A stretch of DNA of 64,000 nucleotides. It comes from Alphaproteobacteria bacterium. Its GTDB lineage: Bacteria > Pseudomonadota > Alphaproteobacteria > Geminicoccales > Geminicoccaceae. The stretch lies in assembly GCA_026982705.1 (NCBI GenBank), contig JALSGP010000012.1:124001-188000 (forward strand). The letters are read 5' to 3'. The position numbers were made by a program, and so were the translations under genes. Positions 17,307-29,471 of the stretch are shown in pieces (the first letter of the stretch is position 1; each line of letters starts with the position of its first letter). The notes beneath the pieces are model-generated. The model was not told where the DNA came from. It saw only the letters and a list, made by a program, of their open reading frames with translations, and ran no database searches.

Positions 17307-18302
17307 GTGCGCGAGACGGAACGACCGGAGGCCACGCCCGATGCCGGGCCGTCGGCGGCGGAGCAGGCGGGACGCCCGCCGCGCGCGGGGAGATGGCGCC
17401 GCGCGCTGCTGGTGCCGCTGGCGCTGGTGGTGGCGGCGGCGGCCTGGTACGGCGGCGGGGCCTTCTACGTCCATGTCGTCGACGACGATCCCGCCTTCGG
17501 TCGCACGCTGGAGGTGGAGCCGGGCGCCTCGCGGGCGGTGGCGGTGGCGGCGGCGCTCATCGCCCGCGAGGTGGACCGTCACCGCTGGGTGGCCAACGAC
17601 CCCTGGTTCCTGCCGGGGGCGGCGCTGGACAACATGCCCAACTATCAGCAGGGCATCGTCTACGCCCTCTCCCGCTTCGCCGTCGAGCTCACCGACCGGC
17701 TGGCGCGGGTGCGCGGCTCCAGCCAGATCGACGCCGATGCCGACGAGGCGGCGGGACGGCTCAAGTATCCGGGCGACGTGTGGATCTTCGAATGGTCCAC
17801 CACGCCGGTGCAGCCCAGCTCCGAGAGCCAGTACCGCAAGGCTCGCGCCGCCCTCGAACGGTACAACGCCCGTCTCGCCCGCGGCGAGGCGGTCTTCGAC
17901 CGGCGCGCCGACAATCTGCGCGACACCCTCGACCGCTTCGCCTCCGACCTCGGCAGCGCCTCCGCCGCCATCGACGAGCAGATCCGCCGCGGCGCCGGCA
18001 CGCTGCTGGACCTCGGGGCCGACGATCTGTTCTACGCCAACAAGGGCCGCCTCTACGCCTACCATCTGCTGCTGGAGGCGCTGGGCGAGGACTTCCGCGA
18101 GGTGATCGCCGAACGCAATCTGGAGACGGTCTGGCGGGAGACGGTGGAGGCCCTCGCCGAGGCGGCGGCGCTGGATCCCTGGTGGGTGGTGAACGGCGGG
18201 CTGGACTCGTCGGTGCTGCCGAACCATCTGGCCGCTCAGGGCTTCCTGCTCCTGCGTGCGCGCACCCGCCTGCGGGAGATCGTGGACATCCTGCAGAAGT
18301 GA
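17307..18302 (+). CDS. DUF2333 family membrane-anchored protein
   Basis: A 331-residue protein with an N-terminal cytoplasmic tail, one membrane helix (about 30-53 from the chosen start) and a large periplasmic part. Stretches such as WVANDPWFLPGAALDNMPN, GSSQIDADADEAAGRLKYPG and LAAQGFLLLRARTRLREI are diagnostic of DUF2333. The function of this family is unknown. I chose the GTG at 17307 because GGAGGA precedes it by 6 bases; an ATG-like upstream start at 17241 would lack a ribosome site. It is divergent from tolC and followed by nfu after 25 bases. Confidence 0.85.
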   Translation: MRETERPEATPDAGPSAAEQAGRPPRAGRWRRALLVPLALVVAAAAWYGGGAFYVHVVDDDPAFGRTLEVEPGASRAVAVAAALIAREVDRHRWVANDPWFLPGAALDNMPNYQQGIVYALSRFAVELTDRLARVRGSSQIDADADEAAGRLKYPGDVWIFEWSTTPVQPSSESQYRKARAALERYNARLARGEAVFDRRADNLRDTLDRFASDLGSASAAIDEQIRRGAGTLLDLGADDLFYANKGRLYAYHLLLEALGEDFREVIAERNLETVWRETVEALAEAAALDPWWVVNGGLDSSVLPNHLAAQGFLLLRARTRLREIVDILQK

Positions 18303-18327
18303 CGGGCCAGCGCGGGGAGGTGGTGCG

Positions 18328-18888
18328 ATGTTCATCCAGACCGAGCCCACGCCCAATCCGGCCACCGTCAAGTTCCTGCCCGGACGCGAGGTCTCGCCGG
18401 AACGCAGCCTCGACTTCACCGATCCCGAGGAGGCGGCGCGGGTCTCGCCGCTGGCGCGGCGCATCTTCGAGGTGGGCGGTGTCAGGGGCGTCCATCTCGG
18501 CCCGGACTTCGTCTCCGTCACCAAGGCGGAGGAGGAGGACTGGCACCTGCTCAAGCCGGCGGTGCTGGGGGCCATCATGGAGCACTATCTCTCCGGCGAG
18601 CCGGTGGTGGATCCGGCGGCGGAGATCGCCGGCGAGCCGGCGCCGGCCGCCGAGGAGGACGAGGTGACCCGGCGCATCCGCGAGCTCATCGACACCCGCG
18701 TGCGGCCGGTGGTGGCGCGGGACGGCGGCGACATCGTCTTCCGGGGCTTCGAACGCGGCATCGTCTATCTCCATCTGCGCGGCGCCTGCCACGGTTGTCC
18801 CAGTGCCGTGATCACCCTCAAGAACGGCATCGAGAACCTGCTCAAACACTACGTGCCCGAGGTGGTGGAGGTGCGCGCCCTGTCGTGA
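18328..18888 (+). CDS. Nfu-type iron-sulfur cluster scaffold/carrier
   Basis: The 186-residue protein has an N-terminal Nfu domain (beginning MFIQTEPTPNPATVKFLPG) and a C-terminal NifU-like domain with the CxxC motif in ACHGCPS. It should bind a 4Fe-4S cluster as a dimer and pass it to target enzymes; MiaB, GltB/GltD and MoaA in this window are all Fe-S proteins. The ATG at 18328 follows GGGGAGGTG. Its stop overlaps the GTG start of tsaB by 4 bases. This nfu-tsaB-rimI order is common in alphaproteobacteria. Confidence 0.93.
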   Translation: MFIQTEPTPNPATVKFLPGREVSPERSLDFTDPEEAARVSPLARRIFEVGGVRGVHLGPDFVSVTKAEEEDWHLLKPAVLGAIMEHYLSGEPVVDPAAEIAGEPAPAAEEDEVTRRIRELIDTRVRPVVARDGGDIVFRGFERGIVYLHLRGACHGCPSAVITLKNGIENLLKHYVPEVVEVRALS

Positions 18889-19574
18889 GTCCCGCCCGCA
18901 TCCTCGCCTTCGACTGCACCGTCGACCGTTTCTCGGCCCTCCTGGCGGAGGGCGCGCAGGTGCGGGCGGAGCGCGTGCGCGCCGCCGGCACCTGGCGCGG
19001 CGAGCAGGTGGTGGGCGAGCTCGCGGCGCTGCTGGCCGGGGCCGGATGCGACTGGCGGGATCTCGACCTGCTGGCGGTCGCCGTGGGTCCCGGCAGCTTC
19101 ACCGGCGTGCGCACGGCGGTGGCGGTGGCCCGCGCCCTGGCGCTGGCGGCGGACCGGCCGGTGTTGGCGGTCTCCACCCTCGAGGCCATCGCCGCGACCG
19201 CCCGGGCACGCCACGGACTCGCCGACTTCCACGCCGCCCTCGCCGCCGGCCGCGGTCTCGTCCATCTGCTGCCGGTGGTGGCGGGTGCGCCGGCGGAGAC
19301 GCCGGTGACGGTGCCGGCGACGGAACCGAGGAGGATGCTGCCGGCCGGTTCCGTGCTGGCGGGCGCGCGGCTGGAGCGGATCGCGGACGCCCTCGCCGAT
19401 GCCCTACGCCTCCTGCCCGTGGCGCCCGATGCGCGGGGCGTGTGGGCGGCGGCGCGGGCCCGGCTCTCCCGCGGCGCGCGACCGCGGCCGGGCCACGAGG
19501 TGCGTCCGCTCTATCTGCGCGGCCCCGCCGCCGACCCCGCGGCGGGCCGTCCGCTGGTGCCGCAGCCGGCCTAG
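18885..19574 (+). CDS. tsaB: tRNA threonylcarbamoyladenosine biosynthesis protein TsaB
   Basis: TsaB is the ASKHA-fold partner of TsaD in the complex that installs t6A at position 37 of ANN-decoding tRNAs. The opening ILAFDCTVDRFSALLA and the segment VAVGPGSFTGVRTAVAVARALA (about 64-85) are the family hallmarks. The 229-residue length is normal. The GTG start at 18885 overlaps the nfu stop by 4 bases, and rimI follows 4 bases after its TAG stop, so the three genes are one operon. Confidence 0.92.
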   Translation: MSPARILAFDCTVDRFSALLAEGAQVRAERVRAAGTWRGEQVVGELAALLAGAGCDWRDLDLLAVAVGPGSFTGVRTAVAVARALALAADRPVLAVSTLEAIAATARARHGLADFHAALAAGRGLVHLLPVVAGAPAETPVTVPATEPRRMLPAGSVLAGARLERIADALADALRLLPVAPDARGVWAAARARLSRGARPRPGHEVRPLYLRGPAADPAAGRPLVPQPA

Positions 19575-19578
19575 GGCG

Positions 19579-20124
19579 ATGCTGGTCTTCGAGGAGACCC
19601 GCGCCCTCCACATCCGCCCCGTCGGCCCCTTCGACCTGGGCCGCGTCGCCCGCCTCCACCGCCGCTGCTTCACCGAGGCCTGGAGCCGCCGCGACCTCGC
19701 CCATCTGCTGGCCATGCCCGGCACCTTCGGCCTGCTGGCGCGTCTGCAGGAACCGCGGCGCTTCGTCCTCGATCCCCGCCGCGACGTGGGTTTCGCCATC
19801 TGTCGGGTGGCCGCCGACGAGAGCGAGCTGCTGTCCATCGGCGTGGCCCCGGAATGGCGCGGCCGGGGCATCGCCGCCGCCCTGCTGGAGGCGGCCCTGG
19901 CCCGCTGCCGCGCGCTCGGGGCCCGACGCATGTTCCTCGAGGTGGACGTGGACAATCGACCCGCCCAGCACCTCTACGAGCGTTTCGGATTCACCCGCGT
20001 GGGTCTGCGTCCCGACTACTACCGCCACGCCGACGGCCGCCGCAGCGACGCCTGGACCATGCGCCGCGAGCTGGCGACGCCGGAGGCGGAACCGATCCGC
20101 CGCGCGGCCGGCGACGGCGTCTAG
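19579..20124 (+). CDS. rimI: RimI-like N-terminal acetyltransferase (GNAT)
   Basis: A GNAT protein that should acetylate the N-terminal residue of ribosomal protein S18 or similar targets using acetyl-CoA. The acetyl-CoA loop reads VAPEWRGRGIAAALL and is followed by FLEVDVDNRPAQHLYERFGF, both typical. The ATG at 19579 gives 181 residues, with a RimI-like core starting around residue 10. The stop at 20122-20124 sits in a CTAG that also contains the stop of the convergent tusA gene. Confidence 0.85.
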   Translation: MLVFEETRALHIRPVGPFDLGRVARLHRRCFTEAWSRRDLAHLLAMPGTFGLLARLQEPRRFVLDPRRDVGFAICRVAADESELLSIGVAPEWRGRGIAAALLEAALARCRALGARRMFLEVDVDNRPAQHLYERFGFTRVGLRPDYYRHADGRRSDAWTMRRELATPEAEPIRRAAGDGV

Positions 20125-20360
20125 CGGCACCGTCGGACCACCAGTTCCCACAGATCTCCGCCCAGAGGACGGCGGACGAGAATTTCCTGCCCGTGGTCGA
20201 GCAGGGCTCTCGGGACGTTCTCGAGCGGTTCACCGCCGCGCAGGACGACCCTCAGCACCTGTCCCGGCGCCATCTCCTCCAGCGCGAGCTTGACCCGCAC
20301 GAACGTGATCGGGCAGGTGTCGGCGGTGATGTCGAGCTCGCGGTCGGCTTCGATCGTCAT
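20121..20360 (-). CDS. TusA-family sulfurtransferase
   Basis: The 79-residue protein matches the TusA/SirA-like family. It starts with an acidic strand, has the catalytic Cys-Pro pair at C16-P17 in DTCPITFVRVKLALEEM, and continues with the GEPLENVPRALLDHGQEI region. TusA proteins carry persulfide sulfur for tRNA thiolation, molybdenum cofactor or related pathways. The start at 20360 gives a standard length, with an AGGTCAGGAA ribosome site before it. The gene is single, divergent from mucR and convergent with rimI, the two stop codons sharing one CTAG. Confidence 0.87.
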   Translation of the reverse strand: MTIEADRELDITADTCPITFVRVKLALEEMAPGQVLRVVLRGGEPLENVPRALLDHGQEILVRRPLGGDLWELVVRRCR

Positions 20361-20396
20361 TTCCTGACCTTTTCTTGCCTTGCGGGTCGAGGAGGG

Positions 20397-20424
20397 TTGC
20401 AATTCCCGCACGCGTCACTATTCT
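20397..20424 (+). promoter_or_regulatory. Candidate promoter of the mucR-like gene
   Basis: TTGCAA and TATTCT lie 16 bases apart, 45 bases before the mucR start, in the gap between divergent tusA and mucR. MucR proteins commonly autoregulate, so control at this site is plausible. Confidence 0.4.
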
Positions 20425-20469
20425 GCCGGACGAGGCCTGCCACTTCCACTGGAAAGGAACGATCGGGTC

Positions 20470-20898
20470 ATGAGCGAGCAAATCGGCCGCAGCGAATTGC
20501 TGTCGCTGACCACGGAGATCGTCTCCGCCCATGTCTCCAACAACACCGTGGCGGTGAGCGATCTCCCCCAGCTGATCAGCCTCGTGTACGCCACCCTGGC
20601 GAAGCAGGGGGTCACGGAGGAGAAGCCCGAGGAGAAGCCCACGCCGGCCGTCCCCATCCGCCGCTCCGTCAATCCCGACTACATCGTCTGTCTCGAGGAC
20701 GGCAAGAAGCTCAAGATGCTCAAGCGCCACCTCAAGACCCACCACAACATGACCATCGAGGAATACAAGCGCAAGTGGGGGTTGCCGGACGACTATCCGG
20801 TGGTGGCGCCCAGATACGCCGAACAGCGCAGCGAGCTGGCCAAGCGCATCGGCCTCGGCACCCGCCGGGCGCGGGGGCGCAGCGCCGGTCGCGAGTGA
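20470..20898 (+). CDS. mucR: Ros/MucR-family zinc-finger transcription regulator
   Basis: A 142-residue regulator with the prokaryotic zinc finger: C74, D77, H87 and H92, spaced C-x2-D-x9-H-x4-H as in Ros of Agrobacterium. The following helix (MTIEEYKRKWGLPDDYPVVAP) is diagnostic. The N-terminal segment (about 5-48) probably forms the oligomerisation part that makes MucR an H-NS-like silencer. In rhizobia, Brucella and Caulobacter the family controls exopolysaccharide, virulence and cell-cycle genes. It sits where many relatives have fur, between rimI and miaB. A GGAAAGGAACG region precedes the ATG. Confidence 0.92.
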   Translation: MSEQIGRSELLSLTTEIVSAHVSNNTVAVSDLPQLISLVYATLAKQGVTEEKPEEKPTPAVPIRRSVNPDYIVCLEDGKKLKMLKRHLKTHHNMTIEEYKRKWGLPDDYPVVAPRYAEQRSELAKRIGLGTRRARGRSAGRE

Positions 20899-21004
20899 GC
20901 CCGACCGCCCGCCTTCCGCGGAGAGGATGCGCGGCGCTTGAAGGCGTCGCGCATCTCCATAACTGTCGGCACGGAATCGGCAGCCGGACGCATCCGGACC
21001 GGAC

Positions 21005-22345
<1,341 letters not shown>

Positions 22346-22349
22346 GAGC

Positions 22350-23387
22350 ATGGGAGCGCGCGAGCTGAGCACCACCCTTCTCGAACCGCGGACCCGCGCG
22401 AGCCGCAGGATCGTCTTCGAGGACAACGGCGTCTGCGCCCATCTCTTCGGCTCCCATCAGGTCCACCTCGCCCACATCGAGCGTCACATCCCCGTCACCC
22501 TCGTCGCCCGCGGCAACGAGGTCTGGGTGCAGGGCGAGCGCGAGGAGGACGTGGAGGACGCCGTCACCGTGCTGCGTCGCCTCTACGACGAGCTGGAACG
22601 CGGCGTCGTGGTGGGACGCGAGGAAGTGGACGCCGCCGTGCGGCTGGTCCGTGACCGCACCGGGGGCGGCGGCGAGGGGCGGCTGTTCGAGGTCCAGCTC
22701 CGCACCGAACGTCGGACCGTGCTGCCGCGCTCGCCCGCCCAGGCCCGCTATCTCCGAGCCCTCATGGCGCACGAGCTGGTCTTCGCGCTGGGGCCGGCCG
22801 GGACCGGCAAGACCTATCTGGCGGTGGCGGCGGCGGTGGCCATGCTGCGCCAGCGGCGGGTGGACCGGGTGATCCTCTCGCGGCCGGCGGTGGAGGCCGG
22901 CGAGCGCCTGGGCTTTCTCCCGGGCGACCTCAAGGAGAAGGTGGACCCCTATCTGCGGCCCCTCTACGACGCCCTCCACGACATGCTCTCCGACGGCCGT
23001 CTCCAGCACCGCGTCGAGAGCGGCCAGATCGAGATCGCCCCCCTCGCCTTCATGCGCGGGCGCACCCTCTCCAACGCCTTCGTCATTCTCGACGAGGCCC
23101 AGAACACCACGCCGCTGCAGATGAAGATGTTCCTCACCCGCCTCGGCGAGAACAGCCGCATGGTGGTCACCGGGGATCCCAGCCAGGTGGACCTGCCGCC
23201 CGGTACCCGCTCCGGACTGGTGGACGCGGTGACGCGGCTGCGCCATCTGCCGGGCGTGGGCGTGGTGCATTTCGGGAGGGAGGACGTGGTGCGCCACCCG
23301 CTGGTGGCCGCCATCATCGAGGCCTACGACCGTCCCGTCCCGGCGGACGACGAGGGGGAGGCCGGCAGCGACCGGACCCGATCGTGA
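22350..23387 (+). CDS. phoH: PhoH-like P-loop ATPase (YbeZ type)
   Basis: The 345-residue protein has an N-terminal KH-like segment and a PhoH ATPase domain with Walker A GPAGTGKT at 148-155, Walker B VILDEAQN near 248 and the [25 protein letters not shown] block. It resembles E. coli YbeZ, which partners the RNase YbeY, encoded next. The start is the ATG at 22350, 4 bases after the miaB stop. Its stop overlaps the ybeY start (GTGATG), so the two are translationally coupled. Confidence 0.92.
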   Translation: MGARELSTTLLEPRTRASRRIVFEDNGVCAHLFGSHQVHLAHIERHIPVTLVARGNEVWVQGEREEDVEDAVTVLRRLYDELERGVVVGREEVDAAVRLVRDRTGGGGEGRLFEVQLRTERRTVLPRSPAQARYLRALMAHELVFALGPAGTGKTYLAVAAAVAMLRQRRVDRVILSRPAVEAGERLGFLPGDLKEKVDPYLRPLYDALHDMLSDGRLQHRVESGQIEIAPLAFMRGRTLSNAFVILDEAQNTTPLQMKMFLTRLGENSRMVVTGDPSQVDLPPGTRSGLVDAVTRLRHLPGVGVVHFGREDVVRHPLVAAIIEAYDRPVPADDEGEAGSDRTRS

Positions 23388-23911
23388 TGGACGAGGACCA
23401 GCCACCGTCGATCGAGATCGATCTCTCGGTGGAGGATCCCCGCTTCGCCGAGGCGGTGGCCGATCTCCCCGCCTTCGTGCGGCGGGTGGTGGAGACGGCC
23501 CTCGCCGTGGACGGGTCCGCCGTGCGCGCACCGCTGGAGCTGTCGGTGCGGCTGGTGGACGATGCCGCCATCCGCACCCTGAACGCCCGCCACCGCGGAC
23601 GCGACCGCGCCACCGACGTCCTCTCCTTCCCGATCCTCCATCCCCACGAGCTGGCGCCCGCCCTCGCCGGGAGCCGACCGGTGCTGCTGGGCGACATCGT
23701 CGTGGCCTACGACACCGTCGCCCGCGACGCGGCGGCGGCCGGGCGCGCCCTCGGCGCCCATCTCGCCCACATGCTGGTCCACGGCCTCCTCCATCTGCTC
23801 GGGCACGACCACCGGGAGCCGGAGGAAGCCGTCCGCATGGAGGCGTTGGAGCAGCGCATCCTCGCCCGTCTCGGCCTGCCCGATCCCTATGCCGACGAGG
23901 TCCCGTCATGA
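23387..23911 (+). CDS. ybeY: Endoribonuclease YbeY
   Basis: A single-strand-specific metal-dependent RNase involved in 16S rRNA 3' maturation and ribosome quality control. The zinc ligands are in [11 protein letters not shown] (H-x3-H-x5-H) near residues 126-136, and the DVLSFP strand near 79 is typical. I use the ATG at 23387, which overlaps the phoH stop by one base. The GTG at 23384 is an equally possible start adding one residue. Its stop overlaps the corC ATG by 4 bases. Confidence 0.92.
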   Translation: MDEDQPPSIEIDLSVEDPRFAEAVADLPAFVRRVVETALAVDGSAVRAPLELSVRLVDDAAIRTLNARHRGRDRATDVLSFPILHPHELAPALAGSRPVLLGDIVVAYDTVARDAAAAGRALGAHLAHMLVHGLLHLLGHDHREPEEAVRMEALEQRILARLGLPDPYADEVPS

Positions 23912-24797
23912 AGACGGCCCCCCCGGCCCGCGGCGAGCGGGCCCAGCCCTCCTGGTTCCAGAGCGTCCTGCGGCGCCTGCGCGAGCTCGCCGGCCACGAG
24001 GAGAACCCTCGCGAAGCGCTGGAGGAGCTGATCGAGGAACACGGCCCCGAGGGGCTCACCCCGGCGGAGCGCGACCTGCTCCTCAACGTCCTCGCCTTCG
24101 GCGAGAAGCGGGTGGAGGACGTGATGGTGCCGCGGGCCGACATCCGCGCCATCGAGGTGGGCGCCGACCTCGAGGCGGTGGTCCGGGCCATGCGCGAGTC
24201 CGGCCACAGCCGACTCCTGGTCTACCGCGGCCATCTCGACGAGGTGATCGGCGTGGTCCACGTGCGCGATCTCCTCGACTGGTGGAGCGACGGCCGGCCC
24301 TTCGCCCTCGCCGAGGTGGTGCGGCCGGTGCACGTGGTGCCGCCCTCCATGCGGGCGCTGGAACTGCTGCTGCGCATGCGCGAGAGCCGTCAGCACGTGG
24401 CGGTGGTGGTGGACGAGTTCGGCGGCACCGATGGCCTCGTCACCCTCCACGATCTGGTGAGCGAGATCGTCGGCGAGATCCACGACGAGGACCGGGTGGC
24501 ACCGGAGCCGGAGCTGGTGGAGCATCCGGACGGCACCCTCGAGGTGGACGCCCGCTACGAGCTGGAGGCGCTGGAGGCGCGGCTGGGCCTGCGGCTGCTG
24601 GACGAGGAGCAGGGCGAGGACGTCCACACCGTGGGCGGCCTCGTCATGCTGCTGGCCGAGCGCATTCCCCGCCGGGGCGAGGTGCTGCGCCATCCGGCCG
24701 GCCTCGAGATCGAGGTGGTGGACGCCGACCCGCGCCGGGTCCGGCGCGTGCGCATCCGCCGCACCGGCCGTCCGTCCGGATCCGACGGGCCCGCGGC

Positions 24798-24801
<4 letters not shown>
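23908..24801 (+). CDS. corC: CorC-like CBS-domain transporter-associated protein
   Basis: A cytosolic 297-residue protein with an N-terminal helical segment and a tandem CBS pair (about 70-195) starting [16 protein letters not shown] and including [27 protein letters not shown] CorC/HlyC C-terminal domain follows (about 205-285). It lacks the DUF21 membrane domain, so it is the CorC/YbeX form rather than a full hemolysin-like transporter. Members are implicated in Mg/Co efflux and in ribosome function together with YbeY. It is coupled to ybeY and lnt by overlaps on both sides. Confidence 0.9.
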
Positions 24802-26408
<1,607 letters not shown>

Positions 26409-26899
26409 GCGCCGCATCCTCATGGGCCTGAGCCAGGAGCAGCTCGCCCGCCGCCTCGGCGTCACCTTCCAGCAGATCCAGAAATACGAGCGGGGGGCGA
26501 GCCGCATCGGCGCGAGCCGCCTGTTCCGCCTCGCCCGCATCCTCGAGGTGCCGGTGGGCTGGTTCTTCGAGGGGGCCGAGGGACCGGACCCGACGGCCGC
26601 CGCGGTCCCGGGCCTCGCCGAACCCGGTGCCCCCTTCGAATACGACGCCGTGCCGGCGGCGGCGCGCCCCCGCATCGCCCTCGACCGGCGGGAGGTGCTG
26701 GAGCTGGTGCGCCACTACACCCGCATCGCCGATCCCGAGGTGCGCCGGCGCCTCTACGAGCTCACCCGGGCGCTGGCCGAGCTGCGCTATCGGGACGGGG
26801 AGACGGCCGGCGGCTGACGGCGCGGCCCTCCGCCGCTTCCGCGGGGATCGCCGCCGTGGCAGGAAGGGCGCCGGGGGCCGAGTGGAGCGGGAGGCCGGG

Positions 26900-27538
26900 A
26901 TGAGCGTCGATCCGCGCACGCTGCGCCACAGCTACGACAGCGAGGGCCTTTCGGAGGAGCGGGCGGCGGAGGATCCCTTCGACCAGTTCGCCCGCTGGTT
27001 CGAGGAGGCGGTGACGGCGGGGCACGTGGAGCCCAACGCCATGGCGCTGGCCACCGCCGACCGCGGCGGCCGGCCGTCGGTGCGCATGATGCTGCTCCGG
27101 GGCTTCGACCGGCGGGGCTTTTCCTTCTACACCAATCTCGAGAGTCGCAAGGCCCTGGAACTCGCCGAGAACCCGCGGGCGGCCCTGCTGTTCTTCTGGG
27201 ACCGCCAGCACCGTCAGGTGCGCGTCGAGGGGCCGGTGGAACGACTGCCGGAGGACGACGCCGACGCCTATTTCGAGAGCCGGCCGCTGGGCCACCGCCT
27301 CGCCGCCTGGGCCTCCTCCCAGAGCCGGCCGGTGGCGGGCCGCGCGGAGCTGGAGGCGCGCTGGCGCGCGTTCGCCGAGCGCTTCGGCGAGAACGTGCCG
27401 CGGCCGCCCTGGTGGGGCGGGTTCCGGCTGGTGCCGGAGCGCTTCGAGTTCTGGCAGGGTCGCGCCAACCGGCTCCACGACCGGCTGCTCTACGTGCGCG
27501 AGGACGGCGGCTGGCGGCGTCTCCGGCTTCAGCCCTGA
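26900..27538 (+). CDS. pdxH: Pyridoxamine 5'-phosphate oxidase
   Basis: An FMN enzyme that makes pyridoxal 5'-phosphate from PNP or PMP. The 212-residue length is standard. Features include PNAMALATAD followed by RPSVRMMLLRGFD for FMN binding, FYTNLESRKALEL, FFWDRQHRQVRVEG, ASSQSRPV and the C-terminal WQGRANRLHDR and WRRLRLQP. The ATG at 26900 is preceded by GGGAGGCCGG. Its last 10 bases overlap the 3' end of the convergent GT-C glycosyltransferase gene. Confidence 0.94.
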   Translation: MSVDPRTLRHSYDSEGLSEERAAEDPFDQFARWFEEAVTAGHVEPNAMALATADRGGRPSVRMMLLRGFDRRGFSFYTNLESRKALELAENPRAALLFFWDRQHRQVRVEGPVERLPEDDADAYFESRPLGHRLAAWASSQSRPVAGRAELEARWRAFAERFGENVPRPPWWGGFRLVPERFEFWQGRANRLHDRLLYVREDGGWRRLRLQP

Positions 27539-29360
27539 GGGGCCGGCGGCGGGCCGAGGTCGTAGATCCACACCATCGGGCCGCGGGCACCGAGGGCCCG
27601 CGGGTCGAAGGTCGCCACCGGCCGCAGCCGCCGCAGCTCGCGGTAGAAGCGCACGAAGGAGGGATAGCGCGCCTCGGCCCCGGGGAAGGCGTAGCGCTCC
27701 ATGGCCGCGCTGTTGGTGACGACCCAGCGGATGCCGGCGCGGCGATAGGCCGCGAGCGGACGCGGGCGGCGCGGCTCCAGCGGATCGCCGAAGCGCCACT
27801 GGCTGCGATCGCCCAGGATCTCGGCCCGGGTGAGTTCGCGCGGCGACCACCAGGGGTGGGCCAGCTCCTCCACGTCGAAGGCGGGATCCGGCGGATGGCG
27901 CCGGAGCAGTTCGAGGGCGAGGCGGCGGCCGAAGAGGAAGGGATGATCCGGCGGCAGGCCGGCGAGGCGGGCGAGGCGGCGCGCGACCGCCGCCGGCGAG
28001 GGCCGCAGCACCGGCCCGTAGTCGTCGAGGAGGATGCGGTCGCCGCGCGGCAGACGGGCGGCGATCCACCGGAAGGCCAGGGTGCGGGTGTCGGGGCGGA
28101 GGAGCTCCGCCTGGCGGGCCGCCGTCACCGCCGCCGCCGGCAGCAGCAGCATCCCGCCCGCAGCACCAGCCCCAGCCGCCGCAGGGCACCGCCGGGCGCC
28201 CGCCGCCGCGCCACCTCGATCCCCGCCGCCGCCAGCACCAGCAGCACCGGATAGACGGCACTGGCGTGGCGCGGGCTCGGATGATAGGCCCAGAGGGTGG
28301 TGGCCAGCAGCAGATAGCCGGCCACCGGCAGGAGCAGCAGCAGCGTCGTCCGCCGCCGCGCGGGCGCGGCCAGTCCGGCGGCCGTGCCCAGACCCGCGAA
28401 CAGCAGCACGTGCAGCCCCAGGACGTCCGGACGCACCAGCTGTCCCGCGAGCAGGGCCAGCGCGCCCGGGACGGCGCCGGGTCCGCGGACGAAGAGCACG
28501 CCGTTGTCCGGGTCGAAGGCCGGCACGGCGCGCCAGAACCTCGCCCACAGACCCGCGAGATCGGCGAGGAGGGCGCCGCTCAGGAAACTGTAGGGGGTGA
28601 GGGCCACGAAGGCGACGGCGAAGAGGGCGAGCCGGAGCGCGAGCCGGCGGAGCCGCGCGCCCCACGGGATCGCTCCGGACGGGCGGACGGCGGCGAGGAC
28701 GAAGACCGGCAGCAGCAGTACGCCGTAGTACTTGAAGGCGGCCGCGAGGCCGGCGACGAGGGCGGCCAGGTCGCCGCGGCGGGGATCCCCGCGGCGCTCG
28801 CTCTCCAGCAGCAGGGCGAGGGCGAGGACGGTGAGGGCGGCCGAGGGGACGTCCTCCTTCACCACCTGCGACCCCTGCACCAGCGGCGGCAGGAGGGCGA
28901 CGGCGAGGCCGGCGAGCCACACGCCGCGACGGCCGAGCGCGCAGGCCCGGGCGAGACGGACGGTGGCGGCCACCAGCAGCAGACCGAAGGCGAAGACGAG
29001 GAGGCGGCCGATCAGCAGGAAAGGTCCCCAGTCGCCCAGGAACCAGGCGCCGAAGGCCTCGGGCGAATCCACCGCGCCCGCGAGCCGCGCCATGCCGTAG
29101 AAGACGGCATAGGCGGCCAGCAGCAGGTACATGAGGCCGGCGGGCTTGTTGTGCCAGTGGGGATCGAGATCGCCCGTCCCCATGGCCATGGCCCGTTTCA
29201 CGAGATGGATCTCGTCGCCGTAGTAGGAGAAGGGCAGATCGTGGAAGAGCCCCGCGAGGCGGACGGCGGCGGCGAGGAGCAGGACGGGAACGAGCGCGTC
29301 CGTCGCCCGCGGGACGGCGGACGCGATCCGGAGGCCCGATGTCGGGGGGAGCGGGCACAC
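27529..29360 (-). pseudogene. GT-C (family 39/83-like) membrane glycosyltransferase interrupted by a frameshift
   Basis: Two adjacent frames together encode one long membrane glycosyltransferase. The first part has about ten hydrophobic helices and the GT-C acidic motif YYGDEIHLVKRAM in the first periplasmic loop, as in ArnT/PMT-type enzymes using a polyprenyl-phosphate sugar. It runs out of frame near 28155 and stops at 28125-28127. The remainder continues in another frame from about 28152, starting LLLPAAAVTAARQAELLRPD, and has the soluble C-terminal domain expected of the same protein. One base missing in a GC run near 28150-28165 explains the break. The start is unclear: a GTG near 29360 is preceded by GGAGG but very closely. 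It may be a real mutation or a sequencing error. Confidence 0.75.
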
Positions 29361-29404
29361 CCTCCGCAGAGCCCACACCTCCCTGCACACCCCTCGCACA
29401 GATA

Positions 29405-29425
29405 GGCGGCCCCCGTGGGGCCGCC
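29405..29425 (-). terminator. GC-rich hairpin downstream of the PRPP synthetase gene
   Basis: A perfect 9-bp stem, GGCGGCCCC pairing with GGGGCCGCC around a 3-base loop, lies 47 bases beyond the prs stop on the minus strand. No U-run follows, so it is at best a pause or a non-canonical terminator. It closely resembles the stem of the terminator after gltB. Confidence 0.4.
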
Positions 29426-29471
29426 GGTGCCGCTGGACGCGACAGCACACGATGGTACCGGCGGGTGTCGA

